Below, one piece after another: positions 34,562-42,916 of a DNA stretch of 64,000 bases. Numbering within the stretch: position 1 is the first letter of the stretch; each line of letters opens with the position of its first letter. Source of the DNA: Rhodopseudomonas pentothenatexigens. Its GTDB lineage: Bacteria > Pseudomonadota > Alphaproteobacteria > Rhizobiales > Xanthobacteraceae. A program made the translations under genes and the position numbers. The notes under the pieces were generated by a model. That model saw nothing but the letters and a program-made list of their open reading frames with translations, was not told the DNA's origin and did no database searches. The stretch covers positions 1 through 64,000 of the forward strand of contig NZ_UFQQ01000023.1 of the NCBI RefSeq assembly GCF_900218015.1, written 5' to 3'.

Positions 34562-36325
34562 GTGTCGCTGAACATCGCCAGAAGCATCGCACTCAGCAGC
34601 CTGATGACGACGCAGGTGCAGATCAGCGTCACCTCGTCGAACATCTCCAACGCCTCCACCACGGGCTATACGGTCAAGACCGCGAACCAGGCGTCCACCG
34701 TCACCGGCGGCGTCGGCACCGGGACCACCATCACCGGCATCACCAGCAACGTCGACAAGCTGCTCTTGAAATCGCTGGTCCAGGCGACGTCGGCACTCGG
34801 ATCGGCGACCACCACCAACAGCTATTTGGATCAGTTGCAGGCGCTGTACGGCACCAGCAGCGACAGTTCCAACACCTCGCTCGCCGACACCCTGACGACG
34901 TTGGAGCAGGCGTTGTCGTCGCTGAGCAGCGATCCGAGCAGTTCGTCGCTGAAGGCCAACGTCATCAGTGCGCTGGACACGCTGGCCACGCAGCTCCGCG
35001 ACACCTCGAACGGCATCCAGGATCTGCGCAGCGACGCCGACCAGTCGATCGACGACGCGGTCGACGACGTCAACGAGCAACTGAATCTGATCGCCGGCCT
35101 CAACGCCCAGATCAAGCTCGCCGCCGCCTCCGGCCAGGCCACCGGCGATCTCGAAGACCAGCGCAACAATGCGGTGCAACAGATCGCCAGCCAGATGAAC
35201 GTCAGCTACTTCATCTCGTCGAGCGGCGATATGCAGATCTACACCGGATCGGGGCAGGCGCTGCTCGACAGCGCGGTGCACGAATTGTCGTACACGCCGG
35301 CGTCGACGGTGACCTCCTCCACCACCTACAGCGCATCGTCGACCGGCGGGTTCTCCGGCATCACCGTCGACGGCGTCGACGTCACCGGGCAGATCTCGTC
35401 CGGATCGATCGGCGCGCTGATCACGTTGCGCGACACCACGCTGCCGGCGGCCCAGGCGCAGCTCGATCAGCTCGCCACCGAACTGGCCGACAGCATCAAC
35501 GCGGCGTCGAATCTCGGCACCGCTCTGCCGCCGAAATCGACGCTGACCGGCACCACCGCGGTCACGTCGTCGACGGCCCTGAACGGCACCGGAACGGTGC
35601 GGATCGCGGTGACCGATCAGAACGGGGCGCTGGTCAGTTCCGGCGACCTCGACCTCTCCGGCTATGCGACGGTCGGCGATCTGGTCGGCGCGATCAACGG
35701 CATCTCCGGCCTGTCGGCTTCGATCGACTCCTCGGGCCACGTCGTGATCGCGGCCTCGAGCGCGAGCAACGGCATCGCGATCTCCAATATCACCGGATCG
35801 GTCGGCGACGACAGCCTCGGCCTGTCCGACTTCCTCGGCCTCAACGACGTCGTGACCGCGACCAGCGCCTCCGACTTCAAGGTCGCATCCGATCTCCTCG
35901 CCGACTCCTCGAAGCTGCCGACCTCGTCGCTGTCGTCCGCCTCGAGCCTGACGACCGGCGATACGGTGCTGAGCGCCGGCTCCTCCACCGTCACCGACGC
36001 GCTGTATACGGCGCTCACCGGATCAACCAGCTTCGCGGCGGTGGGCGGGCTCGGAGCCAGCGCCAGCTCGTTCGCCGATTACGCGGCGGAGATCATCGCC
36101 CACGTCGCCACCATCGCCAGCACGGCGGAGGACGCCTACACCGCCAAGCAGACCACGCAGTCGACGCTGTCGAGCGCGCTGTCGTCGCAGAGCGGCGTCA
36201 ACGTCGACGAGGAGACCGCCAAGCTCAGCAATCTGCAGAACCAGTATGCCGCGGCCGCGCAACTGATCCAGGCGATCAACGAGATGTTCGAATCGCTGCT
36301 CTCCGCAGTGCAAAGCGCCGGCTGA
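34562..36325 (+). CDS. flgK: Flagellar hook-associated protein 1
   Basis: First junction protein between hook and filament, 587 residues. The start NIARSIALSSLMTTQVQISV then TSSNISNASTTGYTVKTANQ is the FlgK N-terminal rod-like motif. The D-domain motif DDVNEQLNLIAGLNAQIKLA then DLEDQRNNAVQQIA is typical. The C-terminus SGVNVDEETAKLSNLQNQYA then QAINEMFESLLSAV is diagnostic. The start codon is GTG at 34562. It is 11 bases before flgL. Confidence 0.94.
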   Translation: MSLNIARSIALSSLMTTQVQISVTSSNISNASTTGYTVKTANQASTVTGGVGTGTTITGITSNVDKLLLKSLVQATSALGSATTTNSYLDQLQALYGTSSDSSNTSLADTLTTLEQALSSLSSDPSSSSLKANVISALDTLATQLRDTSNGIQDLRSDADQSIDDAVDDVNEQLNLIAGLNAQIKLAAASGQATGDLEDQRNNAVQQIASQMNVSYFISSSGDMQIYTGSGQALLDSAVHELSYTPASTVTSSTTYSASSTGGFSGITVDGVDVTGQISSGSIGALITLRDTTLPAAQAQLDQLATELADSINAASNLGTALPPKSTLTGTTAVTSSTALNGTGTVRIAVTDQNGALVSSGDLDLSGYATVGDLVGAINGISGLSASIDSSGHVVIAASSASNGIAISNITGSVGDDSLGLSDFLGLNDVVTATSASDFKVASDLLADSSKLPTSSLSSASSLTTGDTVLSAGSSTVTDALYTALTGSTSFAAVGGLGASASSFADYAAEIIAHVATIASTAEDAYTAKQTTQSTLSSALSSQSGVNVDEETAKLSNLQNQYAAAAQLIQAINEMFESLLSAVQSAG

Positions 36326-36336
36326 GGAGAGCGCCA

Positions 36337-37248
36337 ATGACGATGCGCGTCGCCACCTTCGCTTCCAGCCAGCAGATGATCGCCGCCGCGCTCAAGAGCC
36401 AGGCGACGATGACCGCGATGCAGATGCAGGAGGCGTCCGGCGTCGTTTCCACCGATTTCGGCGGTTACGGATCGGGAGCCAAGCAGGTCGTCAACCTGCA
36501 GGTGTCGGTCGCCCGCGCCCAGACCTACATCGACACCGCGACTCAGGCCGGCAGCAAGATCGAGGTGATGTATGCGTCGGTGAATTCGATTGCCGACCTG
36601 CTGTCGAGCTTCCGCAGCACGTTGACGGCGGCGAGCAACACCGCCAGCACGGATTCATCCAGCGTGATCCAATCCGCGCAGGACGCGCTGGAGCAGATGG
36701 CAGCGCTGCTCAACAGCAAATACGGCGCGCAATACCTGTTCGGCGGTGCCCGCACCGATACCGCCCCGGTCGATATCTCCAGCGCGACCTACCCGGCCGC
36801 GACCACGCCGTCCAGCCCCGACACCTCGTACTATCGGGGGGACGACGAGCTGGCGTCGGCGCGGGTCTCGGACACCCAGACGGTGACCTACGGCGTCACC
36901 GCGGACGATCCGGCGTTCGAGCAGGCGCTACGGGCGATGAACCTGATCGCCAACGCGTCGTCGCTGTCGTCCGACACGCTCGAGGAGGCGCTCGATCTGG
37001 TCACCAGCGCGACCGATGCGATCGGCACCGTGCAGAGCCGGATCTCCAATTCGGCGGCGTCGATCGAGCGCGCCAGCACGGTCCAATCCGATTATCAATC
37101 GTTCGCGCAGTCGCTGGCCACCGATCTGACCAGCGTCGACGTCGCCGCCGTCACCGCCGCGCTGTCGACCTACCAGGCGCAGCTCACCGCCTCGTATTCG
37201 GCGATCGCGACGATCCAGAGCCTCCATCTCAGCAACTACCTGAAGTGA
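36337..37248 (+). CDS. flgL: Flagellar hook-associated protein 3
   Basis: Second junction protein, 303 residues. Flagellin-like N-terminus with coiled region TAMQMQEASGVVSTDFGGYG; middle QDALEQMAALLNSKYGAQYL followed by FGGARTDTAPVD is a strong FlgL motif. The C-terminal helix LSTYQAQLTASYSAIATIQS then LHLSNYL is conserved. GAGGAG precedes the ATG at 36337. It is the last gene of the rightward flagellar block; no clear T-rich terminator follows. Confidence 0.93.
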   Translation: MTMRVATFASSQQMIAAALKSQATMTAMQMQEASGVVSTDFGGYGSGAKQVVNLQVSVARAQTYIDTATQAGSKIEVMYASVNSIADLLSSFRSTLTAASNTASTDSSSVIQSAQDALEQMAALLNSKYGAQYLFGGARTDTAPVDISSATYPAATTPSSPDTSYYRGDDELASARVSDTQTVTYGVTADDPAFEQALRAMNLIANASSLSSDTLEEALDLVTSATDAIGTVQSRISNSAASIERASTVQSDYQSFAQSLATDLTSVDVAAVTAALSTYQAQLTASYSAIATIQSLHLSNYLK

Positions 37249-37299
37249 ATCGGAACGACGCAGGCGGTCCAGGCCGGAACATCCTGGGTCGCCGGGCCA

Positions 37300-37887
37300 T
37301 CATCGCCGCAGCCGCGCGCCCGGAGGCTCCAGCACCACCTCTTTGAGGTCGTCGCCGGCCAGCACCACGACGGCGAATTTCAGCCGGCCCTTCTCCACCC
37401 GCAATTCGCCGAGCACGGCGCGACCGCGGGTCGAGCGTTCGGCAACCGCCACCGCATCCGACATTCCAGGACCGATCGCCTGCAGCACCGCGAGCTGGCG
37501 CCGTTCGTCCGCTCCGGCCTGCGCCGGCACCGAGTCCGGCGGCTCGCTCGCCGCCGCGCCCGACATACCGGAGACGACACTCGCCCACACCTGCCCGTCG
37601 CGCGCCGTCCTGACCCGATACACCAGCTCGTTCATCACCACGTCGGTCTCGATCCGCAGGCTCTTGGTCCCCGGGTGGAGCTTCTCGGCGATCGTGATCG
37701 CCTGTCCGGGTGACACCGGCGCAGCGCGGACCAGTTCAAGCTTACGTGCCAATGCCAGGTCGGCGGACGCAACGTCCCCCGGGACTTGCTCGAGACCGGG
37801 CATCGGCGCGTCGATGTCGCGGGCGGCGGACGATGGCTGCGTCAGCAGAACCAGAACAACGCCGGCGGCAGTGAATGCAGTTCGCAT
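37300..37887 (-). CDS. Exported protein with two PepSY-like repeats
   Basis: A 195-residue periplasmic protein. ATG at 37887 (MRTAFTAAGVVLVLLTQPSS then AARD) gives a signal peptide and has GGAG upstream; the longer frame is not coding in character. Two repeats of helix plus beta hairpin resemble PepSY: AITIAEKLHPGTKSLRIETD followed by LVYRVRTARDGQVWASVVSG, and AVAVAERSTRGRAVLGELRV followed by LKFAVVVLAGDDLKEVVLEP. PepSY domains are often peptidase-inhibitory or signal-binding. It is convergent with flgL and lies in its own transcription unit. Confidence 0.7.
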   Translation of the reverse strand: MRTAFTAAGVVLVLLTQPSSAARDIDAPMPGLEQVPGDVASADLALARKLELVRAAPVSPGQAITIAEKLHPGTKSLRIETDVVMNELVYRVRTARDGQVWASVVSGMSGAAASEPPDSVPAQAGADERRQLAVLQAIGPGMSDAVAVAERSTRGRAVLGELRVEKGRLKFAVVVLAGDDLKEVVLEPPGARLRR

Positions 37888-38170
37888 CGATCGGCTCCAC
37901 GGATCCGGCCGCCTAACGGCACCACCGCCGGCGCTTCGAAAGAAGCGGCCGATCGCGTGGGGCGGCATGCGATCGGCCGCACGGGGCTTACGGACAGCGT
38001 GGGAGTACGGCGATCCGCAAACCGCGAGGCGCTGGGGCGCCATAACGATACGGTACCAGTTCGTTTCGTTTTGTCAATCGGACTGTCCCGGATCGGCCGG
38101 CGCGGGGTTCGGAACGATGGATGCGCAAGCGCGGCGTTGGCGGCCGTCCACCGCCGGAGCCCGCTCCCTG

Positions 38171-38854
38171 TCAGCTCGGGCGAATGCCGGTCAGGAAAAG
38201 TCGGACGGCCAGGCGAAGCTGCCGGTCGCGGTTCTTCTGGTCGATCGGAATTCCGAACATCGTCAACCGGGTCAGCGGACCGACCACGATGTTGAGAAAG
38301 GTTTCGGCCGCCACCGTGGCGTCGAGGACCTGCACCAGCCCCTGCTCGTTGAGATGATCGAACAGGTGCGCCAGCGTCGAGACCGCGCGCCCCCAGCCTT
38401 CCTCGTGGGCGAGCCTGGCCAGATCGGGAAAGTTCGCCGCCTGAAACGACAGCGTGCGCATGATCGCGGTCACTTCCGGTGTCGTCCCGATGTCCTGGAC
38501 CTGCCGGCCGATCCCCACGAACCAGGCCTCGAGCGATACGCTCGACGGATTGGTCCGACGCTCCTCGACGCCCTGCGACAATGGCGCCAGCCAGCGTCCG
38601 ATTTCGCGGCGAAGCGCGGCCTCGAACAGCCCACGCTTGTCGGTATACCGGGAATACACGGTCAGCTTGGAGACACGCGCCTCCTCGGCCACAGCATCGA
38701 TCGTGGTGGCGTCGAATCCCCGCTCCATGAACAGGCGAGTGGCGACGTCGAGCAGCCGAAGATCGCGCTGAAGAGCGGCGGTTCGGGTCGGGCGTCCTCC
38801 GCGAGATTTGGCAGCGCGCGCTTTTGCAGCGGTCTTCTTCGCTGCGGATTTCAT
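38171..38854 (-). CDS. TetR family transcriptional regulator
   Basis: A 227-residue repressor. A Lys/Ala/Arg-rich tail of about 25 residues precedes the HTH: LLDVATRLFMERGFDATTID then AVAEEARVSKLTVYSRYTDK. This matches AcrR-type proteins. The ligand-binding C-terminus is variable. I chose ATG at 38854 because GGAGA lies 11 bases upstream; ATG at 38872 and TTG at 38881 are in-frame alternatives. Its target is not evident; the divergent gene at 39138 is the only neighbour on that side. The gap 38882-39137 holds an ATAAC/GTTAT inverted repeat (39033-39047) and no recognisable gene. Confidence 0.85.
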   Translation of the reverse strand: MKSAAKKTAAKARAAKSRGGRPTRTAALQRDLRLLDVATRLFMERGFDATTIDAVAEEARVSKLTVYSRYTDKRGLFEAALRREIGRWLAPLSQGVEERRTNPSSVSLEAWFVGIGRQVQDIGTTPEVTAIMRTLSFQAANFPDLARLAHEEGWGRAVSTLAHLFDHLNEQGLVQVLDATVAAETFLNIVVGPLTRLTMFGIPIDQKNRDRQLRLAVRLFLTGIRPS

Positions 38855-39137
38855 CGTTCGGGTTGTCTCCATTTGCGACAATCTGCGGCATTATACCCTT
38901 GTCCGGCATCCAAGCCATGCCGGGTGCGGATGTTCCATTGGATAAGCCGTACGACTTCATACCCGCCGCACGGCTCGAGCATGTCATCGCCTGAATGTCC
39001 CCGCTGTCCGGGAACTCCCCATCGACATCGGCATAACAGAACGTTATCGTTCCATTTAGTGACTGCGTCGGAATATCCCGGAAGGCGGCGTACCCTGGTG
39101 CCCCGCCCGTCCCTGCCCAGCCGAAAGCGCGAACGAC

Positions 39138-39731
39138 ATGGATGCAAGCGTCAGCACGTGTGACGAAGTGGTTTGGATCAAGCGCAAGCGCGACGAGATC
39201 GACATGCTCGTATCGTCGCTGCACGGATGGGCGGCGCATCTGGACGACGACGGCCGAATCCAGGCGCATCGCACCGTCGCCGAACTGCTCTCCATCCGCA
39301 CCGTGTTCGCCGAGCGACTGGACGCGCTGTCGTCGCGGCGTGCCATCCCGCCGGAGATCGCCGAAGTCACCGTTGCCCGGTTGTCGAAAGAGTGGAGCAA
39401 GGCGCACGGCGAAATCCGCTCGTTCCTGCTGGCCCGATCGGACGGCGTTTCCGAGCCCCGCCAGGATCCCACCGAGGTCACGACCAGTAGCAAGGCGGCG
39501 ATCGAAGCTGCGCTGAGCAAGCTCCAGGAGGAATCCCAGGCGCAGGTCGACCAGGCCAAGCGTGAACTCGATGAAATCGTCGGGCGGATCGCCTCCGAAC
39601 AGGTCAGGCTCGGAACGTTCTCGACCGCCAGCGACAAGGCGCTGAAGTCGATCAAGGCGCACTTCGAAAAGACGCGACAGCTGCACGAGCGAACGTGGCA
39701 GAGTATCGCTGCGATCGTCAGCGAGATGTGA
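39138..39731 (+). CDS. Coiled-coil protein of unknown function
   Basis: A 197-residue soluble, charged, helical protein that I do not recognise. It begins MDASVSTCDEVVWIKRKRDE and has long heptad-like stretches (AAIEALSKLQEES-type segment at about 118-150 and VGRIASEQVRLGTFSTASDK). There is no signal peptide or membrane segment. It is divergent from the TetR gene and followed by a good terminator, so it is probably a single-gene unit. The codon usage looks native. Confidence 0.6.
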   Translation: MDASVSTCDEVVWIKRKRDEIDMLVSSLHGWAAHLDDDGRIQAHRTVAELLSIRTVFAERLDALSSRRAIPPEIAEVTVARLSKEWSKAHGEIRSFLLARSDGVSEPRQDPTEVTTSSKAAIEAALSKLQEESQAQVDQAKRELDEIVGRIASEQVRLGTFSTASDKALKSIKAHFEKTRQLHERTWQSIAAIVSEM

Positions 39732-39805
39732 TCACGGCGGACGCCTGCGACGATCCGCAGGTGTCGCGGCGCATCCCATCGATAGTTTCAGCCATGACGT
39801 GACAG

Positions 39806-39824
39806 GTCCGCCAGACGGACTTTT
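39806..39824 (+). terminator. Intrinsic terminator after the coiled-coil gene
   Basis: GTCCG (39806-39810) and CGGAC (39816-39820) pair around a CCAGA loop and are followed by TTTT. It lies 75 bases after the stop at 39731 and between two convergent genes. Confidence 0.55.
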
Positions 39825-39845
39825 CGTCGCGGCTTTCGCCGGCCC

Positions 39846-40253
39846 TCACCCGCCGTCGGGCATCCGCTTGGCCTTGGCACCCGCGTCGGCACCGTCGGCG
39901 CGCCTCGGATAGGTCGCCCACTCTCCCCCGTCCGCAGGCCGCGGCAGGCTCTTGTGCAGACTGCGGCTGCGCAGCAAATACGCCTTGGCGATCATATGGG
40001 CGGCGATCGGCGCGGTCAGGAACAGGAACACCGAGATCATCAGTTCGTGCAGCGACGCTGCACCGCGCAGCAGCGCGAAGTACAGCATCGAGGCGATCAG
40101 CAGCGATCCGATCCCGAGCGTGGTCGATTTGGTCGGCGCATGCAGGCGGCGCATCAGATCCGGCAGCTTCACCAGGCCGAACGACCCGACCAGCAGGAAG
40201 AAGGCGCCGATCAGGATCAGCGCGGAGACCAGGATTTCGCTCGCCCAGATCAT
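39846..40253 (-). CDS. mnhG: Na+(K+)/H+ antiporter subunit G
   Basis: Small membrane subunit of the multi-subunit Mrp/Mnh/Pha monovalent cation/proton antiporter, 135 residues. Three membrane segments are visible (ILVSALILIGAFFLLVGSFG, LGIGSLLIASMLYFALL and MISVFLFLTAPIAAHMIAKA); the loop LPDLMRRLHAPTKSTTLG is the MnhG signature. The C-terminal 30 residues form a charged, low-complexity tail longer than usual. It is the last gene of the operon, four bases after mnhF. Confidence 0.92.
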   Translation of the reverse strand: MIWASEILVSALILIGAFFLLVGSFGLVKLPDLMRRLHAPTKSTTLGIGSLLIASMLYFALLRGAASLHELMISVFLFLTAPIAAHMIAKAYLLRSRSLHKSLPRPADGGEWATYPRRADGADAGAKAKRMPDGG

Positions 40254-40257
40254 CGCC

Positions 40258-40527
40258 CTACTCGATCACATTACCGCGCAGCAGATACTTGCAGAACGCG
40301 ATGGTCGTCAGAAAGCCGACCGCCACGAACAGCAGCGCCACTTCGAAATACAGGGTAGTCCCGAACCAGATTCCGATCACCACCACCAGGCCGATGGTGT
40401 TGATCACCAGCGTGTCGAGCGCCAGGATGCGGTCGAGCACGTCCGGTCCCTTGGCGAGCCGGTACAGGTTGAGCAGCGCCGACACCGCAATGGCGCCGAT
40501 CGCGACCAGGCACGCCGTCTGGATCAT
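40258..40527 (-). CDS. mnhF: Na+(K+)/H+ antiporter subunit F
   Basis: An 89-residue membrane subunit with three hydrophobic segments. The signature RLAKGPDVLDRILALDTLVI is present. The ATG at 40527 overlaps the mnhE stop by four bases (ATGA). Part of the same six-gene antiporter operon; the F subunit is required for complex assembly in studied Mrp systems. Confidence 0.92.
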   Translation of the reverse strand: MIQTACLVAIGAIAVSALLNLYRLAKGPDVLDRILALDTLVINTIGLVVVIGIWFGTTLYFEVALLFVAVGFLTTIAFCKYLLRGNVIE

Positions 40528-41012
40528 CCGAAGATCTCCTTCAGTCGTCGTTCGTAGCGGCTCTTGATCCGGCTCACGACCTCGTCCGGATCGGTGGTGT
40601 GCAGGCAGTGCACCAGGATGGCGCTGCCGTCGGCCGACAGGTCGGCGCTGACCGTTCCCGGCGTCATGGTGATGGTCCCCGCCAGCAGCACAATCGCCTC
40701 GCGCGAGGTGATGTCCAACGGGATCACCACGAACTGCGCCCGCAGGCTGGCGTTGGAACGCAGCAGCACCCAATACGCCACCTGAACGTTGGAGACGACG
40801 ATGTCCCACAGCACCACCGCCGCGTAGCCGATCAACTTGTGCGGCCGCCGCAGCACGGGGCGGGACGGCCAATACGGGCTGGTGAGCAGCGGCACCACGA
40901 GTCCAAGCAGCAGCCCGAACACCACGCTGCCGAGCGACATCGAATTGATCAACGCGATCCAGACCACGGTGATCACCAGCGACAGCGCAGGATGTGGCAG
41001 CAGCCTGGTCAC
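40524..41012 (-). CDS. mnhE: Na+(K+)/H+ antiporter subunit E
   Basis: A 162-residue subunit. N-terminal membrane segments (LSLVITVVWIALINSM, VVFGLLLGLVVPLL) are followed by a cytoplasmic domain with the signature LAGTITMTPGTVSADLSADG. The start is GTG at 41012, overlapping the mnhD stop as GTGA; the longer frame upstream is a shadow of mnhD. Confidence 0.92.
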   Translation of the reverse strand: MTRLLPHPALSLVITVVWIALINSMSLGSVVFGLLLGLVVPLLTSPYWPSRPVLRRPHKLIGYAAVVLWDIVVSNVQVAYWVLLRSNASLRAQFVVIPLDITSREAIVLLAGTITMTPGTVSADLSADGSAILVHCLHTTDPDEVVSRIKSRYERRLKEIFG

Positions 41013-42550
41013 GGTCGCATCCTCCCCGACTGCGCCACCGCGGTGGGGTTGACCGCGTCGACATAAGCTCCGACGTCGAGCGTCTGCCGCGCCGTCGCGG
41101 TGAGCTCGCGGTCGAGCGGGCCGGCGAACAGCGCCAGCAACACGGTCGCGGCGAGCAGAGCGGCCACCACCACGGCCGGCACCGTGATCGATGCCGCCGC
41201 CGCGCCGTGTGCGGGCGCCGGACGCCGGGGGTCGGCCTTCCAGAACAGCGTGCTGCCGGCACGCGCGAACCCGACGATCACCAGAAGGCTGGAGCCCAGC
41301 AGCACCGTCCAGCTCGCGGTTCCAAGCGGCGCGCTCCAGGTCGCGTTCAGGATCAGCAGCTTGCCGACGAAGCCCGACAACGGCGGCATGCCGGTCATCG
41401 CGATCGCCGCGGCGAAGAACAGCGCGGCGAGCAGCGGCAGCCGCGGCGATGCCGGCGCCGCGACCAGCCGGTCGCCGTGGCGACCGCGCTCCGCCACGAT
41501 CAGATCGGCGATCAGGAACAGCGCTGCGCCGCTCAAAGTGCTGTGCAGCAGGTAGTACAGGCCGGCCGAGAACCCGGCCTGGTCGAACAGGCCGATCGCC
41601 AGCAGCAGCGATCCCATCGACCACACGATCGAGAAGCCGACCGTGGCGAGCAGAGTCGTGCTTCCCAGCACGCCGATCGCGCCCAGCACCAGCGTCGCCA
41701 GCGCCGCCGGCATCAGCCACGGCGCAGCGATGTCGGCCGCCGCGCCGGCTCCGGCTCCGAACACCACGGTGTAGATCCGAATGATCGAATACGCGCCGAC
41801 CTTGGTCATCATCATGAACAGCGCCGCCACCGGCCCGGCCGCTGCGGCATAGGCAGACGGCAGCCACCATTGCAGCGGCACCAGCGCGGCCTTCAGCGCG
41901 AACACCAGCAACAGCAGCAGCGCCCCGACCCGCAGCAAGGCCTCGTCACCGGCGGCGACGTTGCCGACCTTGCTGGCCAGATCGGCGATGTTGAGCGTGC
42001 CGGTCACGGCGTAGATCAGCCCGACCGCGAACAGAAACAGCGTCGATCCGACCAGATTGATCGCGACGTAGAGGAAGCCGGCGCGCATCCGTCGCTCGCC
42101 GCCGCCGTGCAGCAGCAGCCCGTAGGACGCGATCAACATGATCTCGAAGAACACGAACAGGTTGAAGACGTCGCCGGTGAGAAACGCTCCGTTCAGCCCC
42201 ATCACCTGAAACTGGAACAGCGGATGAAAGTGGCGGCCGCGTCGATCCCACCCGGCCAGCGCGTAGATCACCACCGCCACGGCGAGCAACGCGGTGAGCA
42301 GCAGCATCGTCGCCGACAAACGGTCGAGCACCAGCACGATGCCGAACGGCGCCGGCCAGTCCCCCAGCCGGTAGCTCACCGGAGGGCCGCCGGCCGCCTC
42401 GACATACAGCCAGGCGGCGATGCCGAGCGACAGCACCGCAGCGCCGACCGAAACGGCCCGCTGGCCGGCGAGATCGTGGCGCATCGCCAGGATCAGGAAC
42501 GCCGCGACCACGGCAGGCACCAGGATCGGCGCGATGATCCAGTCGCTCAT
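41009..42550 (-). CDS. mnhD: Na+(K+)/H+ antiporter subunit D
   Basis: A 513-residue membrane protein homologous to complex I subunits NuoM/NuoN, with about 14 membrane segments. The proton-channel region includes TGDVFNLFVFFEIMLIASYG and ALFMMMTKVGAYSIIRIYTV with the conserved Lys, and LALKAALVPLQWWLPSAYAA-type segment VFALKAALVPLQWWLPSAYA. It overlaps mnhC (stop beyond its ATG at 42550) and mnhE by four bases each. Confidence 0.94.
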   Translation of the reverse strand: MSDWIIAPILVPAVVAAFLILAMRHDLAGQRAVSVGAAVLSLGIAAWLYVEAAGGPPVSYRLGDWPAPFGIVLVLDRLSATMLLLTALLAVAVVIYALAGWDRRGRHFHPLFQFQVMGLNGAFLTGDVFNLFVFFEIMLIASYGLLLHGGGERRMRAGFLYVAINLVGSTLFLFAVGLIYAVTGTLNIADLASKVGNVAAGDEALLRVGALLLLLVFALKAALVPLQWWLPSAYAAAAGPVAALFMMMTKVGAYSIIRIYTVVFGAGAGAAADIAAPWLMPAALATLVLGAIGVLGSTTLLATVGFSIVWSMGSLLLAIGLFDQAGFSAGLYYLLHSTLSGAALFLIADLIVAERGRHGDRLVAAPASPRLPLLAALFFAAAIAMTGMPPLSGFVGKLLILNATWSAPLGTASWTVLLGSSLLVIVGFARAGSTLFWKADPRRPAPAHGAAAASITVPAVVVAALLAATVLLALFAGPLDRELTATARQTLDVGAYVDAVNPTAVAQSGRMRP

Positions 42551-42915
42551 CGATCCGCTCCCGGCGGGTGAAGGTCGCGATGCTGGTCGGCCGCCGCGCT
42601 GGTCTCGACCCGCTCGGTGCCGGTCTCGAGAAAGCCGCGGAGCGCCAGCACCACCACCAGCGCGGTCATGCCGAACGAAATCACGATCGCGGTGAGCACC
42701 AGCGCCTGCGGCAGCGGATCGGTGTAGCCGGCCGCTCCGCTGCCGATGATCGGCGCCCGATCGATCGCCAGCCGCCCCATCGCGAACAGGAACAGGTTGA
42801 CCGCATAGGTCAGGAAGGTGGTGCCGATGATCACCGGGAAGCTGTGCCGGGACAGCACCAGGTACAGGCCGACCATCGTCAGTACACCGATTGCGCTCGC
42901 GACCAGCAGCTCCAT
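42547..42915 (-). CDS. mnhC: Na+(K+)/H+ antiporter subunit C
   Basis: A 122-residue NuoK-like subunit with three membrane segments. The signature LTYAVNLFLFAMGRL and LPQALVLTAIVISFGMTALV matches MnhC. The ATG at 42915 is one base after the mnhA stop. The C-terminal 20 residues are hydrophilic and overlap the mnhD start by four bases. Confidence 0.93.
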   Translation of the reverse strand: MELLVASAIGVLTMVGLYLVLSRHSFPVIIGTTFLTYAVNLFLFAMGRLAIDRAPIIGSGAAGYTDPLPQALVLTAIVISFGMTALVVVLALRGFLETGTERVETSAAADQHRDLHPPGADR

Positions 42916-42916
42916 C

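Noticed and set aside
38917-38991. A 25-codon frame (MPGADVPLDKPYDFIPAARL...) between the TetR gene and the coiled-coil gene
   Set aside because: It has no ribosome binding site and is too short to judge; it could be a fragment but nothing supports it.
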